Positions 1 through 7,636 of a DNA stretch of 44,320 bases are shown piece by piece; position 1 is the stretch's first letter, and the number at the start of each line of letters is the position of its first letter. The position numbers and the translations under genes are program-made. Source of the stretch: an uncultured Burkholderiales Genera incertae sedis bacterium (GTDB lineage: Bacteria > Pseudomonadota > Gammaproteobacteria > Burkholderiales > Eutrophovitaceae); contig CAJQIK010000057.1 in NCBI GenBank assembly GCA_905478365.1, forward strand, positions 1-44,320, in the 5' to 3' direction. Below the pieces are notes generated by a model. That model made no database searches and was not told where the DNA came from. It saw only the letters and a list, made by a program, of their open reading frames with translations.

Positions 1-247
1 AGCAGCTAAAAAAGCGCCAGCTAAGAAAAAGCCAGCAGCTAAAAAAGCGCCAGCTAAGAAAAAGCCAGCAGCTAAAAAAGCGCCAGCTAAGAAAAAGCCA
101 GCAGCTAAAAAAGCGCCAGCTAAGAAAAAGCCAGCAGCTAAAAAAGCGCCAGCTAAGAAACCAGTTAGACGTGCTGCAGCAGCACCTCGCCCTTTGGCTG
201 CGCCCGCAGCTTGGCCATTTCCGGTTGCTGGTAACCGACCTGGTTAG
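1..247 (+). CDS. C-terminal fragment of a histone H1-like / AlgP-like lysine-alanine-proline-rich protein (5' end outside window)
   Basis: Open frame from position 2 translates as (AAKKAPAKKKP)n followed by KPVRRAAAAPRPLAAPAAWPFPVAGNRPG and TAG at 245-247; composition typical of bacterial H1-like tails. Confidence 0.75.
   Translation, partial: AAKKAPAKKKPAAKKAPAKKKPAAKKAPAKKKPAAKKAPAKKKPAAKKAPAKKPVRRAAAAPRPLAAPAAWPFPVAGNRPG
2..160 (+). repeat. 33-bp in-frame tandem repeat (4 full units plus a partial fifth), coding for AAKKAPAKKKP
   Basis: Unit gcagctaaaaaagcgccagctaagaaaaagcca starts at 2, 35, 68, 101 and (partial) 134 with no nucleotide differences between full units. Confidence 0.95.
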
Positions 248-256
248 TCCTAGATG

Positions 257-311
257 CTCGCAGATTGGGGTTTAATTATTTAATTTGGCCGCTGATCTGC
301 GAGTTTATTTT
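257..311 (+). terminator. Putative terminator-like inverted repeat with long loop
   Basis: CTCGCAGAT (257-265) and ATCTGCGAG (295-303) form a perfect 9-bp stem, followed by tttatttttt; the ~29-nt loop is unusually long. Confidence 0.5.
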
Positions 312-410
312 TTACTGATAATTTATTCATAGTCCTCTGTGAATTCTTAATGGTTCATTGAGTTGTTGATTCATTTGCGCTACGCTAACAATCATCAAAT
401 CTGAGCAACT

Positions 411-905
411 TTGGCAATGCGACTAAAACTCTACGTATTTTTCATAATTTCCTGCTCTCTGACGTTTTCTCCAAATGGACTCCACGCCAGTGATTTAAAA
501 AAATTGGTTGAGGTTGTTACCATTAAGAGTACATTTGAAGATGTTAAAGAACGGGTTATATTTGCTGTTGAGAGCCAAGGGCTTGTAGTAGACCATACTT
601 CGGATGTGGGTGGGATGTTAGCCCGTACCGGTAAGGATTTAGGCGAGAGTCAGGTGATTTACGGGGATGCGGTAGTGCTGGAATTTTGCAGCGCGTTGTA
701 TTCTAGACGTATGGCTAAATTCTCGCCGGATCTGTTGGCTTTTTGTCCTTACGCAATCTCGGTTTATACCTTATATGGCCAACCAGAAACAACCTTTGTT
801 GCTTTCAAGCGTATTGCGAGAGGAGTTACCAATAAAGAGACTAGAGAGGTACTGCAACAAATTGACGATCTCTTAATGGTGATCGTGGAAGAGGCTGCTC
901 TATAA
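411..905 (+). CDS. DUF302-family protein with N-terminal signal sequence
   Basis: 164-aa ORF; hydrophobic N-terminus, then a DUF302-like pattern (VKERVIFAVESQGLVV...VIYGDAVVLEFCSALYSRRM...CPYAISVYTL). Start is TTG 411 or ATG 417. Confidence 0.8.
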   Translation: MAMRLKLYVFFIISCSLTFSPNGLHASDLKKLVEVVTIKSTFEDVKERVIFAVESQGLVVDHTSDVGGMLARTGKDLGESQVIYGDAVVLEFCSALYSRRMAKFSPDLLAFCPYAISVYTLYGQPETTFVAFKRIARGVTNKETREVLQQIDDLLMVIVEEAAL

Positions 906-935
906 TTGTCTGTCCAATTAGTTTAGCTCCATACT

Positions 936-1538
936 TCAGCAATCTGGGTCGCCCAGGGGCGGTTCAGGGTGTGAGTCAAAGCCAAATAATTGACTAACCT
1001 CTATAGCATTGATAAATAGGATGTCATGAGTTTTCTGATTAATCGTTAAAGTAAGAGGCGTTTTACTCCTTGATGAAGTTTGCTGCTTGATTAAATCGAA
1101 TTCAACAGAATTCACTTTATCGAAAGGTTTATTCTCGTGAGCTAACTTTTCAGCTAGTAACGGAAGGTCACGATCAGACACTAATCCGACATTACTTTCC
1201 CATGACACGAGAAGACGGTCTTTGTCATCTATCCAAAATTTATCGATTGGCTCAACAATCTCGTTAGTCTGGGTCTTAAAATAAGTTAAAGAATCGCATG
1301 AAACAACGTTTAGAACGTATGGAGTGCATGCAAGTTTAACAAAAACTCTTTGCGGACCATTCTGGAAAAACCATCTTCCTTCATCGTCCACTGTATAGTG
1401 AGCATTTATAAAGTCTATTAAACCTTTATGAGATATTTTCTCTTTTTTAATCCGCCAATCTCCGCGTTCATCAAGCAGTAACCAATTGTATACATCAGGA
1501 ACATTAGGCCATTTGACAGCAGATTGATTTGGTAACAT
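936..1538 (-). CDS. DUF1285 domain-containing protein
   Basis: 200-aa ORF; GDWRIKKEKISHKGLIDFINAHYTVDDEGRWFFQNGPQRVFVKL resembles DUF1285 proteins. Confidence 0.8.
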   Translation of the reverse strand: MLPNQSAVKWPNVPDVYNWLLLDERGDWRIKKEKISHKGLIDFINAHYTVDDEGRWFFQNGPQRVFVKLACTPYVLNVVSCDSLTYFKTQTNEIVEPIDKFWIDDKDRLLVSWESNVGLVSDRDLPLLAEKLAHENKPFDKVNSVEFDLIKQQTSSRSKTPLTLTINQKTHDILFINAIEVSQLFGFDSHPEPPLGDPDC

Positions 1539-1571
1539 GAGTACAAAATAAATAAATTTATAAGGAAAACT

Positions 1572-2213
1572 ATGATTGATTTTTATTATTTATCAGGATC
1601 TCCCTTTACTTGGAGAGTCTGGTTAGCATTAGAGCACAAGGCGCTAAAATATAAAAGAATTGAGCTTTCGCTAGAAAAAGGAGATTTAAAATCCGATTCA
1701 TATCTTGCACTTAATCCTCGCGGTAAGGTACCTGTTCTCGTCGACGGAGATTTTTCTATTTATGAATCTGGGGTTATTCTTGAGTATTTAGAGGAAAAAT
1801 ATCCTGACTTCGGCGCCCACTTATTCCCTAAGGATATCCAATCCCGCACACTTAGCAGGAGATTAATCAATGAAATTGATTGTTATCTTTGGCCTACAGG
1901 TATGCGCCTACTGATGGCTACATTCTTTACACCAAAAGAGAAGTGGGATGAAGCAAAAATCTCTAACGCACTAGCAGGAGTATTGGCTGAGTTTAAGCGT
2001 TTTGACGATTATTTTTCGCACAATATCGGGAATGACGCATTAACCTCGGTCGAATTTTCTATGTTTCCAATCGTGGCATTGATGTTTCGTATCGAGGAAC
2101 GCAAGAAAGATTTGGGTTTTTCCCAGGCAGTCAATCCTGAACTAACCCGTTGGTTTACTGCGTTGAGTGGTTTATCCGTCTTTCAATTGACACGGCCGCA
2201 GCATTGGAGCTAG
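1572..2213 (+). CDS. Glutathione S-transferase family protein
   Basis: SGSPFTWRVWLALEHKALKYKRIEL...NPRGKVPVLVDGDFSIYESGVILEYLEEKYP: classic thioredoxin-fold GST N-domain. Confidence 0.93.
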   Translation: MIDFYYLSGSPFTWRVWLALEHKALKYKRIELSLEKGDLKSDSYLALNPRGKVPVLVDGDFSIYESGVILEYLEEKYPDFGAHLFPKDIQSRTLSRRLINEIDCYLWPTGMRLLMATFFTPKEKWDEAKISNALAGVLAEFKRFDDYFSHNIGNDALTSVEFSMFPIVALMFRIEERKKDLGFSQAVNPELTRWFTALSGLSVFQLTRPQHWS

Positions 2214-2312
2214 CACCGAGCAGTGTTGGTATTTATCAAATTAAGAAACTCTTGTGAGGCTAACCGGGCCGATAGAGGTAATGAGGTGGCCTTGATTTTT
2301 TAAGATGACCGT

Positions 2313-3299
2313 CTAGGCATGTAAGGAGCAGAAAAGTTCTTGGTATGTATGCATGATTAAATCCGGATTATTGCGTTTTAATAGATCAGGGTTGGATAAT
2401 TGTCGCCTCCATGTTCTAGCCCCCTTTTGTCCATGAAAGAGGCCTAAAAGGTGTCTCGTGATTGCCTTAAGAGGAACTTTCCTGTTGACTTGATTTACAG
2501 CGTAACGATGTATCTCTGCAATCACACTTTCTAAGTTTTGTGGGACGGAGTTATGAATTAATTGACTTAATTCTCCGAGGAACTCAGGTGATTGATAGAT
2601 GGAACGACCGATCATTACGCCGTTGACTTTTTGCAGAATTTCATTGTACTTGGCATGTTCATCCAGCCCACCATTCAGTACGAATGTGCAGTCTGGATAT
2701 TCATTTTTCAATCTGTAAACAAATTCGTAGTTTAGAGGTGGTACTTCACGATTTTTTTTTGGCGATAATCCCTTTAAAACTGCTATGCGGGCATGAACTA
2801 TAAAAGTTTTGCATCCTGCATCACGGATCGTCCCAACAAATCGAGATACAAAATCGTAGCTATCTGACTCATCAACCCCCAACCGATGTTTAACTGTTAC
2901 CGGAATGTTTGTAGCGTTTCGCATCGCATCGACGCAGTCGGCGACTAGTTTAGGCTCTAACATAAGAGACGCGCCGAAGTTCCCCTTTTGAACTCGTTCA
3001 GATGGACAACCGCAATTCAGGTTGATTTCGTCGTAACCCCATTGTGCGGCTAGTGTCGCGCATTGTCGCAGTTCTGCTATCGAGCTACCACCTAATTGAA
3101 GCGCGAGCGGATGTTCTTCACAAGAAAAGTCTAAATGTCGTTTACGATCACCAAAAATAATTGCCCCAGTAGTGACCATCTCGGTGTAGAGCATCGCTCG
3201 AGGTGCAAATAATCTAAATAAAAAACGACAATGCTTATCTGACCAGTCAAGCATAGGTGCTGTACAGAGTTTATGCGTATCGTTAATTTTTTGATTCAT
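2313..3299 (-). CDS. dusA: tRNA-dihydrouridine(20/20a) synthase
   Basis: APMLDWSDKHCRFLFRLF, LQLGGSS, NLNCGCPSERVQKGNFGASLM, VKHRLGVD, FIVHARIAVLKGLSPKKNREVPPL: DusA motifs including catalytic Cys. Confidence 0.95.
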   Translation of the reverse strand: MNQKINDTHKLCTAPMLDWSDKHCRFLFRLFAPRAMLYTEMVTTGAIIFGDRKRHLDFSCEEHPLALQLGGSSIAELRQCATLAAQWGYDEINLNCGCPSERVQKGNFGASLMLEPKLVADCVDAMRNATNIPVTVKHRLGVDESDSYDFVSRFVGTIRDAGCKTFIVHARIAVLKGLSPKKNREVPPLNYEFVYRLKNEYPDCTFVLNGGLDEHAKYNEILQKVNGVMIGRSIYQSPEFLGELSQLIHNSVPQNLESVIAEIHRYAVNQVNRKVPLKAITRHLLGLFHGQKGARTWRRQLSNPDLLKRNNPDLIMHTYQELFCSLHA

Positions 3300-3446
3300 C
3301 GTGCATGATTACGTTTCAGATTATCGCTATTTATTAATAATTGGTTGAAGCAATCGAGAGCCTAAGCGTTTTAATTCGAACATGCACCTGGAGGCAGCGC
3401 GACATAACAATGGCATGTGACCTCTAGTTCATTCGGTTACAGGGCC

Positions 3447-4295
3447 TCATTGGTTTGCGATAACACTTTGTTTTTGCTCGCCCAAGCCATCGATACCAAG
3501 CCGCATCTCGTCCCCGATTTTGAGGAAAACTGGATCAGGTTTAACCCCCATACCTACCCCTGGTGGAGTGCCTGTAGAAATAACATCTCCAGGCTGCAAG
3601 GTTACAAAGTAAGAAAGGTAAGAAATTAATTTTTCAATACCAAATATCATGGTGCTAGTGTTGCCGGTTTGCATTCTTTTACCGTTGAGATCTAACCACA
3701 TCGCCAAGTTATGGGGATCAGGAATTTCATCTTTTGTAACTAACCATGGACCGACCGGTGCAAAGGTGTCGAAACTCTTTCCCTTTGACCATTGACTCCC
3801 GTGCTCCAGTTGCCACTCACGTTCAGACACATCGTTACAAATGGTATACCCAGCTACGTACGATAGTGCATCTGACTCTTCGACATTCCTTGCTGTTTTA
3901 CTAATTACGACAGCTAATTCAACTTCCCAATCTCCTTTAACAGACTTATTTGGAAGAATGACGTCATCATTGGGCCCATTGAGTGCGCTAATAGCTTTCA
4001 TAAAAACGACGGGTTCGGTCGGAATAGGCATATTTGATTCTTTGGCGTGATCAGAATAATTGAGTCCAATGCAAATGAGTTTAGGTGTTCCGTTAATGGG
4101 TATACCAAAGCGTGAGCTACCCGACACCTCGGGCAAGGTATCTAGATCCAAATTTTTTAGTTCATCGAGTCCCCCGCGGCCCAGAAATGCTCCATCAATA
4201 TCCGGAATGACATTAGATAAATCTCGAATCCGTCCATCTGTATCTATTACGCCAGGCTTCTCTGAGCCAAAGTCTCCATACCGTACGAGTTTCAT
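3447..4295 (-). CDS. Fumarylacetoacetate hydrolase-family protein (2,4-diketo-3-deoxy-L-fuconate hydrolase-like)
   Basis: GLNYSDHAKESNMPIPTEPVVFMKA, WEVELAVVISKTARNV, GYTICNDVSEREWQ, KSFDTFAPVGPW, GDVISTGTPPGVGMG: FAH-family motifs. Confidence 0.92.
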   Translation of the reverse strand: MKLVRYGDFGSEKPGVIDTDGRIRDLSNVIPDIDGAFLGRGGLDELKNLDLDTLPEVSGSSRFGIPINGTPKLICIGLNYSDHAKESNMPIPTEPVVFMKAISALNGPNDDVILPNKSVKGDWEVELAVVISKTARNVEESDALSYVAGYTICNDVSEREWQLEHGSQWSKGKSFDTFAPVGPWLVTKDEIPDPHNLAMWLDLNGKRMQTGNTSTMIFGIEKLISYLSYFVTLQPGDVISTGTPPGVGMGVKPDPVFLKIGDEMRLGIDGLGEQKQSVIANQ

Positions 4296-4319
4296 TTGGA
4301 TTTTCCTTTTATTTTAAAT

Positions 4320-5075
4320 TTAAATAGTGATGCCGCCGTCAATCGTTATTGTTTGTCCTGTCATAAATTTAGATTCATCTGAAGCAAGATAAACCGCTAT
4401 ATTAGCAATTTCCTCCGGCGTTCCGAGACGTTTCATCGGTTGACGGTTTACAAAATTCTTTCGAGCGATCTCGATATCTCCTGTTGCTGCCATCCGTTCC
4501 GAAAGACTGGGGGTATCAATAGTGCCAGGACAGATTGCATTTACTCTGATTCCCGCTGCTACATAATCGGCTGCTATTGACTTAGTTAGTCCGATGACGG
4601 CAGCTTTTGTGGCCCCATAAGCAAATCGATTAACGAAGCCTTTGATTGAACTTGCCACTGAAGCGATATTTATAATACTGCCATTTTTTCTAGCTAAGAG
4701 CTGTGGCAGAAAGGATTGATTGATCATGAACATACTTTTTACATTCATATCGAAGGCGAAAGACCAATCCTTTTCGCTACATTCTAAAATGGTACCGTGA
4801 TGCACATACCCGGCACAGTTGAGAATTACCTCCACGTCTTTAAATTCATTTGCGATAGCGCGAATGGCGTGTTGGTCTAAGACATCCAGTGTCCTTGTTT
4901 TCACGCCGCTAATATTTTCTAGTTCTTCAAGTTTCTTCTCATTGATATCTGTTGCAATCACTGTTGCGCCTGCTTCAGCAAAAGCTATTGCTGAGGCTCG
5001 GCCGATACCCTGGGCGCTAGCGGTAACAAATATCGTTTTTCCATCAAGTCGGTTAGAGGGCATAGGACGTTCCAT
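4320..5075 (-). CDS. SDR family oxidoreductase (2-keto-3-deoxy-L-fuconate dehydrogenase / BDH2-like)
   Basis: Nucleotide-binding VTASAQGIGRA, NCAG, S...YGATK, ICPGTIDTPSL; resembles DHRS6/KDF dehydrogenase subfamily. Start may be the internal MPSNRLDG Met. Confidence 0.9.
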   Translation of the reverse strand: MERPMPSNRLDGKTIFVTASAQGIGRASAIAFAEAGATVIATDINEKKLEELENISGVKTRTLDVLDQHAIRAIANEFKDVEVILNCAGYVHHGTILECSEKDWSFAFDMNVKSMFMINQSFLPQLLARKNGSIINIASVASSIKGFVNRFAYGATKAAVIGLTKSIAADYVAAGIRVNAICPGTIDTPSLSERMAATGDIEIARKNFVNRQPMKRLGTPEEIANIAVYLASDESKFMTGQTITIDGGITI

Positions 5076-5274
5076 TTAATTCTTAAGATATCTTCATTTT
5101 GCCATAGAATTGTGAAAGATCTGCCCTTCTATCAATCGCCCATCAACTCAACTTATGAATGCTTGCATTGAGTTACTCGGGTGTATACTACGGATAGAAG
5201 ACGTGTTTGTGCTGCCATATTTGGAGTCCTTTGGCTCTGCATAAGAACTTAACTAAATATCGAGGAGTGGCTTT

Positions 5275-6798
5275 ATGCTTCAAACAGCGGACCTAACAAT
5301 AAGACTTAATGCTGCGGATGATGTTGTGATCGCCAGAACAGAGTTGCCGCAAGGCACAGAAGTTTTGAAAGAAAAAATACGGACTACAGGCGTCATACCT
5401 GCTGGCCATAAGGTCGCAACGAGAGCGCTCCACGTTGGCGATTCTGTTAGGCGATATAACCAGATTATTGGGTTCGTGGTTCAACCTATAGCTCCGGGCG
5501 ATCATGTCCATGTGCACAATTTGGCAATGGGTGATTTTGAGCGGGACTATGCTTTTTGTGAAGATTTTGTACCTACCGAATTAAATCCTAATCCTGCGAC
5601 TTTTATGGGTATTGAGCGCTCAGATGGCAGGGTAGCAACTCGTAATTATTTGGGTGTTGTTTCTAGTGTGAATTGTTCAGCACACGTATGTCGTTTGATA
5701 GCAAAATTTTTTAGTGATGAGTTTCTATCTGATTACCCAAATATCGACGGTATCGTACCAATACATCATCGAACCGGTTGCGGCATGGGGGCCGAGGGTG
5801 AGCCTATTGAATATCTAAGACGTACGCTCGGTGGGTATGCGATTCATCCAAACTTTTATTCAACATTGCTTATTGGTTTGGGATGTGAGGCAAATCAGAT
5901 TAACAATTTATTGGCGGCTCAAGGATTGACCCGCAGCGATCGACTTAAAGCTTTTACTATTCAGGAGGTGGGAGGAACGCGAAAAACTGTTCAGCAGGGT
6001 ATCGATATGATTAAGGAAATGCTGCCAGATGCGAATAAAATTGAGCGGAAACCAGCATCAGCTAGTCATCTGATACTTGGGCTCGAGTGTGGTGGCTCGG
6101 ACGGGTATTCTGGTATTTCCGCTAACCCTGCACTTGGCGCAGCGGCAGATCTATTAGTTCAGAATGGTGGTACTGCAATCTTGAGTGAAACGCCTGAGAT
6201 TTATGGTGCGGAGCATTTATTGACGCGAAGGGCTGCATCGAAGGAAGTTGGAGAAAAATTGGTTGAGCGAATTAAATGGTGGGAGGATTACACCACCAAG
6301 CTCGGTGGCGAGATGAATAATAACCCATCACCCGGAAATAAGGCTGGTGGGCTAACAACTATTTTAGAAAAATCACTCGGCGCGGTCGCGAAAGGTGGCA
6401 CCCAAAGCATGGTGGATGTGTATCAATATGCAGAGCAAGTAACCGCTAAGGGTTTTGTGTTTATGGATACTCCTGGTTACGATCCAGTTTCTGTGACAGG
6501 TCATGTTGCCGGCGGTGCAAATATTGCGTGCTTTACAACAGGAAGAGGGTCGGCATATGGCTGTAAACCTTCTCCAAGTATTAAGTTGTCAACGAACACT
6601 GCTCTATTTAATAAGCAAGAGGACGATATGGATATCAACTGCGGCTCCATTGTTGATGGCACCGCGTCAATCGAGCAGGTGGGTCAAGAGATTTTTGATC
6701 GCATACTCGAAGTGGCATCTGGAGATCAATCTAAAAGTGAGCAATGGGGATATGGTGAGGACGAATTTGCTCCGTGGGTTCTAGGCCCTACAATGTAG
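5275..6798 (+). CDS. UxaA/GarD-family sugar-acid dehydratase (altronate dehydratase-like, SAF + catalytic domains)
   Basis: 507 aa with N-terminal SAF domain and UxaA signature (VVSSVNCSAHVC, HRTGCGMGAEGEPIEYLRRTLGGYAIHPNF, GLECGGSDGYSGISANPALGAAAD, GGLTTILEKSLGAVAKGGT). Confidence 0.92.
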   Translation: MLQTADLTIRLNAADDVVIARTELPQGTEVLKEKIRTTGVIPAGHKVATRALHVGDSVRRYNQIIGFVVQPIAPGDHVHVHNLAMGDFERDYAFCEDFVPTELNPNPATFMGIERSDGRVATRNYLGVVSSVNCSAHVCRLIAKFFSDEFLSDYPNIDGIVPIHHRTGCGMGAEGEPIEYLRRTLGGYAIHPNFYSTLLIGLGCEANQINNLLAAQGLTRSDRLKAFTIQEVGGTRKTVQQGIDMIKEMLPDANKIERKPASASHLILGLECGGSDGYSGISANPALGAAADLLVQNGGTAILSETPEIYGAEHLLTRRAASKEVGEKLVERIKWWEDYTTKLGGEMNNNPSPGNKAGGLTTILEKSLGAVAKGGTQSMVDVYQYAEQVTAKGFVFMDTPGYDPVSVTGHVAGGANIACFTTGRGSAYGCKPSPSIKLSTNTALFNKQEDDMDINCGSIVDGTASIEQVGQEIFDRILEVASGDQSKSEQWGYGEDEFAPWVLGPTM

Positions 6799-6829
6799 GT
6801 AATTTTACTTTTTAGTGGATAGAAGATAG

Positions 6830-7120
6830 ATGAGTGATGATTTTGGAGCTAAAGACTGGAGTGAACAATTCCAGAAATTATTGAACCCGCTCGGAATACC
6901 TATGCCTGGATTGGGCCAACCGACGATAGATCCAGATGAAATCGAAAAAAAGATTGCGGAACTGCGTGTTGTCGAGAATTGGTTGAAAACGAATGCCGGT
7001 ATGTTAGAAATGACGATAAAGACTTTAGAAATGCAAAAGGCGGCGTTAGAAGCTATGCAGGCATCTGCAGATACAGTTAAGTCCTCTGAAAATAATCGGG
7101 CAAAGAAAAAAAAGAAGTAG
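6830..7120 (+). CDS. phaM: PhaM-family PHA granule regulatory protein
   Basis: IDPDEIEKKIAELRVVENWLKTNAGMLEMTIKTLEMQKAALEAM matches the PhaM coiled-coil pattern; Lys-rich C-terminus. Confidence 0.75.
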   Translation: MSDDFGAKDWSEQFQKLLNPLGIPMPGLGQPTIDPDEIEKKIAELRVVENWLKTNAGMLEMTIKTLEMQKAALEAMQASADTVKSSENNRAKKKKK

Positions 7121-7190
7121 TTACTGTGACTATTGGAGATTAGCTACGCGATTCTTAGAGGTAAAGTTTGGAAGCGCTCTATATCGGGAG

Positions 7191-7580
7191 ATGCTCAAAT
7201 TACGAGAGCAAGAGCTTAGGATACCGATCGGTTTATCCTTGACTGAGCGCGACCTTGAGACTGAGGAATCACAACACCATTTTGGTATGTTTAATACTCA
7301 TGAGCAGTTATGCGCATGTTTAGTGTTATTGGTTGAGAAACGAAATGAGCGATATCAATTGCGACAAATGGTCGTTAAGCCGAACTATAGGGGGACCGGT
7401 ATTGGTCGTTTACTGTACGAAAAAGTGGAGTCCTGGTGTCTTAAATTAGGTGCTCATCAAATTCAGCTTAATGCCCGAGTATCGGCTAAAGATTTTTATG
7501 GAAAATTAGGCTTTAGTGAATTTGGTGTCGAATTTGATCACATCACTCTTCCCCACATTAAGATGATAAAAGTGCTGTAG
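7191..7580 (+). CDS. GNAT family N-acetyltransferase
   Basis: QLRQMVVKPNYRGTGIGRLLYEKVESWCLKLGAHQIQLNARVSAKDFYGKLGF: acetyl-CoA binding R-G-x-G-x-G/A motif. Confidence 0.9.
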   Translation: MLKLREQELRIPIGLSLTERDLETEESQHHFGMFNTHEQLCACLVLLVEKRNERYQLRQMVVKPNYRGTGIGRLLYEKVESWCLKLGAHQIQLNARVSAKDFYGKLGFSEFGVEFDHITLPHIKMIKVL

Positions 7581-7636
7581 ATATCACGTTATCGTCTGAA
7601 TCAAAAAAATTTTCAATTTTAAGGAAAGAATAATTA

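Noticed and set aside
5181-5190. GTGTATACTA as a GntR-type operator between SDR and uxaA genes
   Set aside because: Only the GTATAC core is symmetric; no regulator gene nearby; too weak to report.
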